The position numbers were made by a program, and so were the translations under genes. Shown here piece by piece: positions 21,665-33,070 of a stretch of DNA of 64,000 bases. The stretch is taken from positions 6,816,030 to 6,880,029 of the forward strand of contig CAIIXF020000009.1 in assembly GCA_903813345.2 (NCBI GenBank), written 5' to 3'. Origin of the DNA: Owenia fusiformis (taxonomy: Eukaryota > Annelida > Polychaeta > Sabellida > Oweniidae). Numbering within the stretch: the stretch's first letter is position 1; every line of letters begins with the position of its first letter. Below the pieces are notes generated by a model that saw only the letters and a list, made by a program, of their open reading frames with translations, made no database searches and was not told where the DNA came from.

Positions 21665-24600
21665 TCAGGTATGTGTCATGTCTATGTATCCCAAATCAGA
21701 ATTATCCACGTCATCCATGTATTGATGGTAGTGTCTTTTGTAGTCTTCTAATTGTGCAACTGTAAACCAGTCTTTCCATGTTCCTATTTTTCCTGGAAGA
21801 TTAATACACACGCAGTGTAACAATTAAAACCACCTCGGGTTCTTATCACTAGTAGGCTATAAAGATATGATCAAAATTTGCAAATTATGTTGATAGTTAA
21901 ACAAATATATTACCTTTATCATATTGCAAGCCAAGTCCACCCTTTTTGTGATATTGCTCGTATGCAGAGTTCTTTTGCTGCATTGTACAAAGGTCTGTCT
22001 TCTCTTTATGCCTCATTAATTCTGTTTCATTGTATGTCGTGCCTGGTCTAAGAAACGATGCAAGCTCTCTGATGTATTTCAGTGGATCCTGGAATTACCA
22101 ACTAAGAAATATCCTAGTGTATACAAGGCACGGGGTGAACAATATCGTACCTAAAACATAGCAGTGTTAGCTTGTTGACCCAGAAAGCAAGATGGCCCCC
22201 GAAAAGTTAATCAGTTCTTGAACTTCTTACCACGTAACATTTGAAGATATTTGATGCAATTCTGTTAATTAGTTTCCCTGGAATCGTGATGACAAGATAT
22301 ATCTGAAAACATCCCAAATGGCCGCCAGAATGCAAGATGGCCATCGAAAAGTTAATCAGCTCTAGACCTCCTAACCATGTCACATGTGTAAAAAAGTTGA
22401 AAGTAAATCTATCACGTGGTTTTCCTGGTATCGCGATGAAAGGTTTATATAATACTGAGTTTTCCATGGGGCTTTGTATAAAAAACCGCCTACCTCATAC
22501 CCACCTACCCACGTAATTGGGACATGATACAGTTTTTGCAGGGTTCAATTTTAAAGATCTTAGTTTATTAAATCTTAGTCTATGATGAATTATTTGTAAT
22601 GGCTCTTGATAGCAAGTTGCTACAACATCCCAACTGGGTTCGATTCCCACTCGGGGCATCGAATTAAGCACACTTTCTTTCAATTTCTTTATCTGGCTTG
22701 TTGGACCTATGCTCGCGGCCGTTAGTTATTTATTCCCCTGGGACGCCCTCGGGTCATTACACATTAAAATGCATCCATATGCCTTTATTTATGGATCTAT
22801 CATCTGTCTAGTCATAAAATAAAGCCGGAATTGTAGAAATGTTAATAATTTGAGCTATTTTGAGATTTAATAATCTTTAAAATTGAACCCTTCAATGACT
22901 GTATCATGTTCCACGAAGGTGGGTATGAGGTAGGAGATTTTTATACAAAGCCTTTCCATGGCGTGTATAAAATTCAAATCCAGAGTCAATACATTCCATT
23001 AATCTATCTATTGTGATACGAATACAGTACATGTAGGTTCAAGACTTCATTATGGCTATCTTGGGCCAACAGCTGATCATAATCTATGTTGAGTGAAATG
23101 CATCAGACTTAACGGTTCAAGTATTCGTTTTGACTATCTTGCTTTATATACCACATGGCTACTTACATGTCTTAAGTTTTCATAATTCAGTAAGAATATA
23201 TTTTTGTTGTTCCTCGATTCTTGTAGCCAACCTTTAGTATGTTTTTCCCATGTGCCCCTTGGTACTACAAATACAGTAAAATACAGGGCGTATAAAAAAC
23301 GCAACAATTAGTTATCTCGTAAAATCACAAAACTAGCGATGACTACATCAATTTCATTCAATGTACCATAAAGCCACGTCTCTACTCTTTGCAATGATAT
23401 GTCATTCATTCACATGTGGTAATGGTTAGGTGAGAAATCCTTCCATTTGCACAGTGGGTCAAAATCGGCTCTGCACCAAGTTTTAGATATTGCAAAAATA
23501 AGTGCAAGGGCTAAGTGCCAATGGAAGTTCCCCTGACTCGAATTGTTGTGACTTTTTCTTTTGGAGCTATCTCAGGAGCGTCTGTGCTTACAATTCCTTC
23601 ACCAGATTTTGCAAAACCTCGAGAATCTTTATGTGCAAGGAAGTGGTGGCAATTTGGAGGGGTATAGGTGATCTTGCAAGAGTATGAGTATGAACACTTA
23701 ACTGTCTATGCCACACCTGTCACACCTTCTTCCAATAGCCCCTATGCCCCTTGTACTGACTTTTGCAATTTTTGAAACTTGAGTCCGAACTGAATTTTGC
23801 CCCACTTTGCAAAATTAATGATTATTCGGCCAGCCATGACTCCCTGTGAATGAATGATATTCCATTGCAAAGAGGAGTAATTTGGCTTTTTGGTACATTG
23901 AATGAAAAGGATGCAGTTAGCATTGGTTTTATGTTTTCTTCCAATATTGCATCGGGCTCCGTACATTGACTTTTGTGATGTTTATAACTTGGTCCCAAGC
24001 TAATTTTGGCCCATTTTGCAAATGGGATGATTACTCGCCCAACCATGACCAAATATTAATGAATGATATATCATTGTAAAGAGGAGACACATGGCTTTAT
24101 GGTGCATTGAATGAAATCAATGCTGTTATCACTGGTTTTGTGCTTTTCCGAGATGACTATCTGTTGCGTTTTTTTTATACGCACTGTATATTAGCTGTAT
24201 GTTTTCGAGAGTTTGGGGTTTCTCTTTTTACTGATCTGTTATAAATGATATCGCTACTGAAAATAAAAGATTGTATCGTAAAAACATTGTCTTGGTACCA
24301 GACATATACAGGATGATCCAAAAGTAAGATCAAAGATATTGCGATTTTAATATTAAACTTATAGTTTAACCAAACATCATGAAACTTGGCACATATGTTC
24401 CACCAACATTACGGAGTTGCTCCCTAATATGAATGACTCATTTATTCAATATTTGATTGGACGATATGATTTTTTGCTATGATAACCTAATGTGAAGTCA
24501 CGCCGGGCCAAAGTAGAAAAAGGAAGGAAAATGTTCAAAAATTATGTTTATCTTTAGATTCGGAGTAAACCATTTAAGAATTCTTCAGTTTTCTACACAG

Positions 24601-26058
24601 AACATTAAGGAACATGACAAAAATACCTTTGTCTTGGAAATAAAGTGAAAGGAAACCATCCCTAGATCCATCATACTGAAAGGCATCTTGTCTCTGTATA
24701 AACTTGTACCATGAAACCATTGCATCTCTTGGATCCCTCACGAGGTAGACCACCTTAGAACCCTTCTTGAAGATGTCTTCTGGAGCAAACTCACGTCTAA
24801 GATGACTTGATATAACTCTTGGCTGAGGAAAATGTTTTATACCATCTGTATTGAGGTCAAAAACACTGAGATCTTTCTGTAGGGGTCCAACGAAGCTGTC
24901 AATACCATGCAACAGTCGCTGAATGATCTCCCAGACCCAGTGTGAGCCTAGAAATTAATAAATCGCTGTGACAGGAATGTATAGATAAAAGTATAATACA
25001 TTTGAACGGGGTATTTGGCAATTTGTCCATATATTGGATTTGTACCCACATTGCCAGATAAAGGGCTCATACTTTTTTGCTGATGGTATAAATAAAGTTT
25101 CGGTGGGAAAGGGAATGATTAGAAAATTTAAAAGATAGGACAACCAAGGTCGTAAATCCAAGAATCAAGGTAATATCTGACTACAATTTGACGTTAATTA
25201 TGCATCACATTTACTTGAATCCGAAAATAACTTCAAAAACAATCATTACAAGTTGTGGGCTCAATCGAGAATCTTGCTGTGTTTCTTTTTAACCTCAAAT
25301 GAGATTTCTGAGTAGTTTTTCTAATAAAAACAGATTTCCTCACTTTTTTCTTATTTGCTTATGATACGTCTCACATTATTTGGCGGGAAATGATTTTCAA
25401 ATATGCAAAACACCTTGTCTATACATATTATATCTCAGAGCCCACTGTAAAGAATGCCAAACCCGGTACTATTATTCGAGGCATAACTAAAACCATTGTT
25501 AAATTGGTCCTTCAAATAGAATTGTTTTGACTTTGTTCGAATCCAGAGGCCTAGAGTATATAAGGGCCTCCTATAAGCCTTATCATTGAAAATATTTATT
25601 GATGCCATTTAGTGAACAAATACAGAAGTGATTCTTCGCTCTATCTCCTGCAAACAAATTTTTATCATATCAATTACAGCGTATCACAAAAATATAATGG
25701 ACAATTTAGTCAACCCCTTACATAGATTAGCTATAAAATTAGAATAGAAAGAATGTCATGCTTATATTTATATTATACCACAGGTATGCTATGGTACTGT
25801 ATTACCTGATCTTGGCCAGGACATGATCCAAACATCATCAACATGTGCTGTAAATGTCCTGGCATCACTGTGTATGGAGCTACGGAACACACATTCGTGT
25901 GCTACTCCATCTATATAAAGAACCTTCATTGTTTTCCCATCACAGTCTTTAACATATTCACATTCTTCATTGATGTAAGAAGTAAGCTCTTTCATTTCTA
26001 ATTCTTGTTGGAGGAGTTTCTCATCTTTTGTCGTATTCTCATCCTGATTTGAGTCCAT
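21665..26058 (-). CDS. cytosolic-type sulfotransferase (SULT family), five exons, intact (copy A)
   Basis: PAPS-dependent sulfotransferase, which transfers sulfate to a small hydroxyl or amine acceptor in the cytosol. Exons (in transcript order): 26058-25806, 24947-24627, 23264-23167, 22088-21914, 21792-21665. All introns are GT-AG, phases agree and the product is 324 residues. Visible motifs: PAPS 5'-phosphosulfate loop WPRSGSHW at residues 81-88 (split by intron 1), catalytic-base histidine H133 (RVISSHLRR), 3'-phosphate loop YLVRDPRDAMVSW with R155 and S163, and C-terminal GKIGTWKDWFT at 283-293, matching the family's KGxxGDWKxxFT. The N-terminal 45 residues are charged with no signal peptide. 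The loop has Arg-Ser-Gly-Ser-His where vertebrate SULTs usually have Lys-Ser-Gly-Thr-Thr. The acceptor substrate cannot be predicted. Introns 2 and 3 carry transposons absent from copy B. Confidence 0.9.
22187..22450. repeat. tandem duplication of about 130 bp in SULT-A intron 4
   Basis: Two direct copies of about 130 bp are adjacent: GCAAGATGGCC...CGAAAAGTTAATCAG...TTTCCTGG.ATCG.GATGA begins near 22189 and again near 22332. The copies differ at many positions. The repeat lies between exon 5 and exon 4 of the sulfotransferase. No further function is visible. Adjacent intron sequence has no recognised feature. Confidence 0.5.
22462..22972. mobile_element. long-terminal-inverted-repeat MITE carrying a tRNA-like segment, SULT-A intron 3
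   Basis: The left arm (about 22462-22580) and right arm (about 22850-22972) are reverse complements over roughly 110 bp. They share CCATGG..GGCTTTGTATAAAAA, CCTACCTCATACCCACC, CATGATACAGT and GGGTTCAATTTTAAAGAT. The central 270 bp holds a tRNA-like stretch at 22600-22660. Target duplication not resolved. Copy B lacks the insertion in the equivalent intron. Confidence 0.65.
22600..22660 (+). ncRNA. degenerate tRNA-like sequence (SINE head or tRNA pseudogene)
   Basis: GGGTTCGATTCCCACTCGGG matches an RNA polymerase III B box with a T-arm. An A-box-like TGGCTCTTGATAGC lies about 35 nt upstream. No complete acceptor stem can be paired, so it is not a functional tRNA. It is located inside the foldback element at 22462-22972. 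Confidence 0.35.
23284..24186. mobile_element. decayed Tc1/mariner-type element in SULT-A intron 2
   Basis: TA lies at both flanks (23282-23283 and 24187-24188). Termini CAGGGCGTATAAAAAACGCA and, on the complement, CAGTGCGTATAAAAAAAACG are inverted. A + strand frame around 23525-23600 contains SPDSNCCDFFFWSYLRS, a decayed SPDLNPCDFFLWGYLK transposase motif. The 903 bp insertion explains most of the size difference between this intron (1362 bp) and the homologous intron of copy B (273 bp), so it probably postdates the duplication. Confidence 0.75.
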
Positions 26059-26346
26059 TGTGATTAATCAGTTGCTTTGTAATTAATAAACAATGACAAA
26101 ATAATATATCTGAAACAGTTGAATAACAGTGACACCATAAGTAAAAATTCAATCTATTTAATCCAAATCATTTAAAACGTACATCTAATTCCTTACAACA
26201 CACCTCTCCTCGATTGTTTAGGTGTACTTTATAAGTAAACAGCTGATTGTACTACATGTTTGATATGACCTTAACATACACAACAGATTATAACTCTACG
26301 TGTCCTTTAGAATTTAAGTTAACAACCTAACTTATAAAATAGGGTA

Positions 26347-26670
26347 ATTGTGATAATATGGTTATAATGTGCCACGATCGATGGTGGTTAGTGTGATTTT
26401 AAGGTGCCACAAAGGAGATCAGTGTGATTATATGCTATAATTATGAAGAACATTGTGATTTTAAGATGTCATGTTGGAGAAAGGTGTGATTATAAGATGC
26501 CATAATGGAGGACAGTGTGGTAACAGGCTGCCATAATAGAAAATTGCGGAGAACAGTGTGATTATTCAATTCTGTAGTGAATAATAGTGTGATTATAAGG
26601 TATCACAATGGAGAATAGTTTGATTATAAGATACCATTTTTGATATTGCTGTGATTATGACCCGGGATTA
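26347..26670. repeat. diverged tandem repeat upstream of SULT-A
   Basis: A 35-45 bp unit with consensus GTGTGATTATAAGGTGCCA followed by TAATGGAGAACA is repeated about eight times with high divergence. It continues after the LINE insertion (27771-27870). Related units occur upstream of SULT-B at 33530-33800, so the array was part of the duplicated segment or seeded both copies. Confidence 0.6.
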
Positions 26671-26694
26671 TGAGGTACCATGATGGCAAAACAG

Positions 26695-27755
26695 ATGGCA
26701 GAAGTTTTAAGTTGGAGCATAGAAATAGTCTCTTTAAGCGAATTTATGAGAGGAAGATAAATAATGTGTCTTATAAAATTCTTGCTCAATTTAACTTCAA
26801 ACTTCTGCATAATATCATTGTGGCAAAATGGTTTCTAATTGGCATGTAGGTGTAAATAGAAATTGTATGAAATGTAGAGAGACGCAAGATATGAAACATT
26901 TGCTATTTGACTGTGAATTAATAAAACCAATATGGGAGAAAATTTAAAAAATACTAAAACTTAATATCAGATGGCGGGACATTGTACTGGGAATATAAAA
27001 ATCCATGAAAACAAGATCTCAATGTTCAGAGACTTATCATTGACTATTGTTGTTTACATTGTTTATTCAAACTGGATAGCTTTCTCGGAAAAGGCCGATC
27101 TCTTTATAAATCTAAACTTCAAGTCAAAAATAGCTTGCAACATTGTATTTTTCGCTAATGTATATTAGTGTTGTCGCGATTAATCGATACATCGCGATAT
27201 ACATCGCCAAAGCTGATTCTGGCGATGCATCGATGTCTGAAACAAAACATCGATGTTTTTGAAAAAAATTAATTTGCTAAAAATCACCCTTTCTTATCTT
27301 ATTTTGACGCAAATCGCTTACCTTTCTCATGTCTTATTTCATTTTTCAATGTTTTCTGATATTCTTTCGCTTTAAAACTGTTTTAGCTATTCGAAATGAA
27401 CCATTAATCCGTAAAAAATTACTTTACTTTCATTTCACCTTTCTAGAAGTTCCCGGATGTACCGGATGTTCGGTATTTTAGTGCATTAGCGTTCGGTATT
27501 TCAGTGCACTTTTCTCGGACTTTTTCTCGATGTACATCGCGATGTGCATCGATGTTTACTACTGAAAATTGCCGATGCATCGATGTACGATTATGGCACA
27601 TCGCGACAACACTAATGTATATGAACATTCAAATTGTAATCATGCTTCATTCTTCGCTAGGCATTTCATACTATTTTTAGATCAATTTGTTTTATAATTG
27701 AACTGTATTATTCATGTATTTGTACATATGTTAAAATTTAATTTTTTTTTTTAAA
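26695..27755 (+). mobile_element. 5'-truncated LINE with 15 bp target duplication
   Basis: ATGATGGCAAAACAG is duplicated exactly at 26680-26694 and 27756-27770. The insert encodes, with frameshifts and stops, the C-terminal end of a LINE ORF2: NCMKCRETQDMKHLLFDCEL near 26855-26915 is a CxxC...HxxxxC zinc-binding segment typical of the region after reverse transcriptase. It is followed by about 800 bp of 3' sequence containing a later hAT-like MITE (27166-27614). Truncation at the 5' end and a long target duplication are hallmarks of target-primed reverse transcription. Confidence 0.8.
27166..27614. mobile_element. hAT-like MITE with 8 bp target duplication inside the LINE fragment
   Basis: ATGTATAT is duplicated at 27158-27165 and 27615-27622. 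The ends TAGTGTTGTCGCGAT and their complement are exact over 15 bp; the repeat continues imperfectly through ATCGATACATCGCG-type blocks. The subterminal regions are unusually rich in ATCGATGT/ATCGCGAT motifs. There is no transposase. The insertion is younger than the host LINE fragment. Confidence 0.8.
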
Positions 27756-28004
27756 ATGATGGCAAAACAGTGTGATTACATTGTGTTATGATTGAAAAAG
27801 TTGTGATTATATCGTGTCATAATGGAGAATAGTATGATTATAGGGTGCCGCAATGGAGATTATAGAGTGATTCTATTTGTACAGCTTCAGTATTTAGTTT
27901 GTCATTTTTCCAAATTGCTGAAAAACTAGTTCACAAGCTAGCATCTACAATAACTTCATCTGGATCACCACACACTTGACCATATAACAAGAAACCCATT
28001 TTCT

Positions 28005-28480
28005 TTATTTTTAGAACCTGTAATTGAAGATGAAATCAAAACTTATGATAAGACTCAATGATAAAGCTCCAGGAGTTGATGATATAAAACCAATAGTTAT
28101 AAAACATGCAAGGTACAACCTTGTGACACCATTTACTCATATAGCAAACCTTTCCTTACAATAGGTGTACTTCCAGAAAAGATGAAAATAACCAAATTAG
28201 TAGCACTTTTCAAAAAGGGTGATAAATCAAAATGTGAAATTATAGACCAATTTCCTTATTAAGTGTATTTTCCAAACTTCTCGAAAAAGTAATGCACTTA
28301 AGAATTTCTAAATTTATCAAAAATAATAAGTTAATGAATGAAAAACAATTTGGATTCAAAGAAAACAACTCAACATAGATGGCTCTCTTAACTTTTCTGG
28401 AACAAATTCGGTTTTCAATGGATAATAATAAGCATATTCTATGTGTTATTTATATATTCCTTTTAAACCAATTCACTTGG
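28005..28480 (+). pseudogene. LINE reverse transcriptase fragment (jockey/CR1-like)
   Basis: With frameshifts, the + strand reads KAPGVDDIKPIVIKH, IGVLPEKMKITKLVALFKKG, SVFSKLLEKVMHLRISKF and NEKQFGFKENNST. These are the N-terminal fingers of non-LTR reverse transcriptases; the YxDD active-site part is absent. It ends about 20 bp from the stop codon of SULT-B on the other strand, in what would be that gene's 3' UTR. It belongs to a different family from the LINE at 37196-45610. Confidence 0.75.
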
Positions 28481-30428
28481 GATTTCTTATTGAGAATTTC
28501 AGGTATGTGCCTTGTCTATGTATCCCAAATCAAAAGTATCCATGTCATCAATGTATTGATGGTAGTGTCTTTTGTAGTCTTCTAATTGTGCAACTGTGAA
28601 CCAGTCTTTCCATGTTCCTATTCTTCCTGGAAGAATAATGGACATCCATTGTTACAATTATATAGTAAGCACCCCATTGGTATTGAAGTAATGAGGGTGG
28701 GTAGACGTTCAAAACATGTAGAACTAAAGATATGGCCGGCCCCAAATATGGAAATTATGCTAATTGTTATACACGTGGATAGATGATATATGAGGACTAC
28801 CTTTATCATATTGAGTGCCAAATCCGCCTTTTTGTAAAATGGCTCGTATGCAGAGTTCTTTTGCTGCATTGTACAAAGGTCGGTCTTCTCTTTAAGCCTC
28901 ATAAGTTCTGTCTCTGTATACGTCTCGTTTGGTCTAAGAAACGATGCAAGCTCCTTGATGTATTTCAGTGGATCCTGGAAATACCAACCAAGAATATATT
29001 CCAACGTATACTGGAATGCTGGCTGTTGCAGGGAAATGGATTAAATTAATGCATATAGTTAAGGATGGGGTGTTCCATTGTTGAGGTTTAAATATAATAT
29101 TGAGTTACACAAGGCGTATATGCTGTAATATTAAAATCCGGACTCATCACATTCTTTAATTGATATAATTGAGAATTTACTATCGCATTACTCTCTTCAC
29201 TCCTATGGCCGTCACCTGACTAGAATATATTTTGAGGAAAAATACAATACACGTTCAAGACGTCGTTATAATTATATATGTTGCTTTGTATAACACATGG
29301 GCCTAGCCAGGGGGGGGGGGGGGTGCGATGGGTACACACTGCACCCTTCCCCACACATCCTCACATAAAAGAAAAAAGTAATTTAGTAAAATTCGTTGAA
29401 AATCATTATCAAATTGTGGTTTGATGTCCTTAGAATGCACCAATTACCTCCGTACCCCCCCCCCCCCTGGAACTACGGTAGCTTCGCTCATAGTGATACA
29501 AACCCAAATGATCGCACTCCCTTGACAATTGCTGACTACGCCCCTTATAGCATATGGCAACTTACATGTCTTAAGTCTTCATACTTCAGGAAAAATATGT
29601 TTTTGTTGTTCCTCGATTCTTGTAGCCAACCTTTAGTATGTTTCTCCCATGTGCCTCTTGGTACTACAAATAGAGTAAATCAAGTGATCTGGAATAAGGC
29701 TGTCCTGGTTCCTATTTTTGATAGTTCGAGGTTTGTTTTAATATGGTCTATTATAAAGCTTATTGTCTATTGATACCAAATATCATATACTTGTACTTAT
29801 ATATGTATATAAGAGTCTTTCATAATTAATACTAGATATATATACAGGAGATGAGTCCGACCTTTAGATTTGGAGTCAACCATTTAAGATTTCTTCAGTT
29901 TTTTTACAATGAACATCATGGAACATAAAAACATACTTTTATCTTGGAAATAAAGTGAAAGAAATCCATTCCAAGAGCCATCGTACTCGAAGAAATCATG
30001 TCTCTGTATAAATTTATACCAAGACACAATTGCATCTCTTGGGTCCCTAATGAGGTAGACAATCTTAGAACCCTTCTTGAATAGTTCCTGTGGTGAAAAC
30101 TCACGTCTTAGATGACATGATATAACTCTTGGCTGAGGAAAATGTTTTATACCATCTGCATTTAGGGCAAATACACTTAGGTCTTTCTGTATGGGTCCAA
30201 CGAAGCTGTCAATACCATGCAATAGTCGCTGAATGTTCTCCCAGACCCAGTGGGAGCCTAGAAATAAATCGCTGTGACAGAAAAACACATTATAAATGTA
30301 GATAAAAGTTTGAACGGAGAATAAAATGAATTCATACCCATATTGCCAGAAACCCGTTACCCCACAAACATATAACATTCATCCGAGTCTCACATGAGCA
30401 TTGAAAAGCATTGAGTAGCTTTCTATTA

Positions 30429-32293
30429 AGGCCCGGTCACACCGCCTAAACGTTGCTGGAGCGTTCCTTGAACGTTGAAAAAAATCACCAACGCTCGTAA
30501 ACGTTCACCAACATTTAACAAAAGTTGGCATCCGTTAAAGCAACGCTGTAAACGCTCGGCCAACGCGGATGTTTCTTGAGTGGCCATCCTAACGCTCCAA
30601 AAGTTTTGAGCTGCTCAAAATATTGCGAGCGTTGAAAAAGGGACAATTTTACGCCCTGGCAAAGTTTATCACCGCTCCACCAACGCCCAGTCAAAGTTTG
30701 GCACCGCTAGACGCAAGTTCGTGGACGCTTGAATCCGCTAGACCAACGCAGAAATCTTAAACGCTGGACCACCGCTGCTTCGCCAGCGTTGCCCGGGCGG
30801 CGATTAAACGTTGCACAAACGTCGGTGGAGCGGTTGTTAGCGTTTTATCAGCGTACATGGGGTTGTTGGAACGGTGTCGGACGTTGTCGCAGCGTTCCAT
30901 GGCGGCGATGAACTTTGCTTTGGCGTTGGCATAGAGGTGTCGGAGCGGGACCAGAATTTGGCTATAAATACGTGGAGAAATGCACCACTGTGTAGAACAC
31001 TGTGGAGACACTTGTGCATTTTACATTTGATATATATTCATGTCTGGCATTTCAATTTTTTGCATTGTAAATTCCTAAATTAAGCGCTCAAAGTTTGTGA
31101 TTTTGGATTTTAAAAAGGTGAATTATGCGATTTTTGTTTTTCATTAAATGTTAATACAAATAGACTCTTACTGAGACATTTATTCAAATATAGTATATAC
31201 CTAGTCTTTTCACGTCAAGCAATTCAATAAATTATCTGTGAATTTTCTGCGCAGCTTGTAAAATGTTGCACTCGTCATGGTATTATACAAAAAGTTGATG
31301 CGCGCACAGCAATGCAAAAATTTGTCATGCGTCATGATTATTACTTTGCTGTAAATGTTATGTGACATTGTTAAAGCAATTTGAACGTAAATCGGTTCCA
31401 AGTAATGGAAATGCAACGATTAAATTGTGATATGTTTGTTTGAAATGATATGAGAGATTATTAAAGAAAATTGTAATGTTATTCATTCTTAATGTCATAT
31501 TACATTAATAGAAGCACTTTAGATTTAAAACATTTCTTCTTTAATCCTTGAAGGACTTTTGTTAAAGGTGCAACAATTAGTGCAGAGGGGCCATTCAACG
31601 ATCATGGACCAGTGCCAAAATATATTTAAGTTTGGATATTTCATCAAGACTAACATCTATTTTTATTATCTACAAAGAAACCCCCTAGATAAACATTATT
31701 TCAGCTGATATTCCTCTTGAAACATGGTGGATCTTAAAAATATAAAAGTGGATTTCCCCTTTTTCAAGCTTTGAACTGAATTTACACTTCTTAAGGCTGA
31801 AATTGATAGTTTATCCATACATTTTAAGAAAATAGGTATGTCAAAGAAGATGTTAAGCCAAATGTTGCCTTGATAGCTCAGAATTTTTTTTGATTTTCCT
31901 ATTTTCTCCCTACAGGCCTTGTTGCCCCTTTAAAGTTACAAATTCCAATAAAGGTCTTTACTCTTAAACACTTCCCACTTGAAATAATTTCCCAGTAGTC
32001 AAACGCGATATGCTGCTAAACCAACGCTGCTGCTATTTATACCCCCGCCGAGGCAACGCTCTCATGCGCAGAACGCCGCTATACCAACGCTCGCATTACC
32101 GCTAAACAAACGCTAGCTACCGCTCGCAACCGCTTAACCAACGCTAAAGCAACGCCGGCTTCAGCGGTGCACCGCTAAGCCAACGCCCGTGTTTTTGTTT
32201 TTTTCCCCATTTTGTGCGCGTTGACGAGCGTTGATGAATTTTTTCAACGTTCAAGGAACGCTCCAGCAACGTCCGGGCGGTGTGACCGGGCCT
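30429..32293. mobile_element. PIF/Harbinger-like non-autonomous element in SULT-B intron 1
   Basis: Ends AGGCCCGGTCACACCGCC and, at the right, its near-perfect complement. The flanks are TTA at 30426-30428 and 32294-32296; a 3 bp TTA/TAA duplication is typical of PIF/Harbinger. Both subterminal regions (30450-30920 and 32010-32270) contain more than ten dispersed copies of CCAACGCT/AACGTT-like motifs in both orientations. The 1865 bp interior carries a dispersed repeat (31565-31940) and no transposase. Confidence 0.7.
31565..31940 (+). repeat. interspersed repeat shared with 12225-12505
   Basis: This is the inverse-orientation counterpart of the P4HA intron 3 repeat. It begins with GGTGCAACAATTAGTGCAG and ends with CCTTGTTGCCCC. 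It sits in the centre of the Harbinger-like element, either as cargo or as a nested insertion. No coding content was recognised. Confidence 0.55.
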
Positions 32294-33070
32294 TTACATA
32301 CAGATTTCACCCAACCACTTTTTATATTGAATCAATTTTTTGTAAGCATACTTATTTACTTGTGATATTTGTTTTCTTGAACCCCGCATGGAGGATTTAG
32401 TATCTGGTACCCTGTACCCGGTACACATTTTTCTACAAACCCCATGTTTTGTCTGGAAATCGTACACTATATCGTACGCATATCTCAGAGATGGCTGTAA
32501 ATGGTATCAATCTATCATGTCAGATAGTATTTCAAGGAACAAAAGGAGAAGTGATTCCTGTATTCTGCAAAATATCCATCAAATCCCCTCATTTTTTGTT
32601 CAAATTCGTTTTGCCAAATAACGATTAATTCCGCCCCACCAGAACTACACTAAACTATCGATCTGAGAATAGCCAGAGAGGTCATGTCTTTATCTTTGTC
32701 ATATGTCATATAACAATGATAACAGATACATGTATTACCTGATCTTGGCCAGGACATGACCCATACATCATCAGAATGTGCTGTAAATGTCCTGGCATCA
32801 ATGTGTATGGAGCTTCGGAACACACATTCGTGTGCTACTCCATCTATATAAAGAACCTTCATTGTTTTCCCTTCACAGTCTTCAACATATTCACTTTCTT
32901 TATTGATGTAAGAAGCAAGTTCTTTTATTTGTAATTCCTGTTGGATGAGTTTCTCAATATCTGTAGTCGTTTTTGTCTCATCCTGATTCGATGCCATTTT
33001 TGTTCAACCGGTTGCTCTTGTAAAGACCTGACAATGGAAAGAATAATAGATCGAAACGACTGCATAACAG

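Larger units (their letters stand above)
28499..32997 (-). pseudogene. tandem sulfotransferase copy B, frameshifted in exon 4
   Basis: Paralogue of the 21665-26058 gene with the same five exons: 32997-32739, 30257-29937, 29663-29566, 28974-28801, 28626-28499. All GT-AG sites are kept. The PAPS loop (WPRSGSHW), catalytic histidine (RVISCHLRREF) and 3'-phosphate loop (YLIRDPRDAIVSW) are present. Exon 4 is 174 nt instead of 175: one base is missing in the AAAAAGGCGGAT segment near 28832. Exon 5 is then entered in the wrong frame and hits TAG after two codons, giving 286 residues. The C-terminal 41 residues, including the RIGTWKDWFT PAPS segment, are lost although exon 5 itself is still well conserved. 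Either a recent pseudogene or an assembly error. Confidence 0.8.

Noticed and set aside
24309-24500. Mariner element beginning with CAGGATGATCCAAAAGT
   Set aside because: Only one terminus is seen; no matching right end or transposase in the following kilobase.
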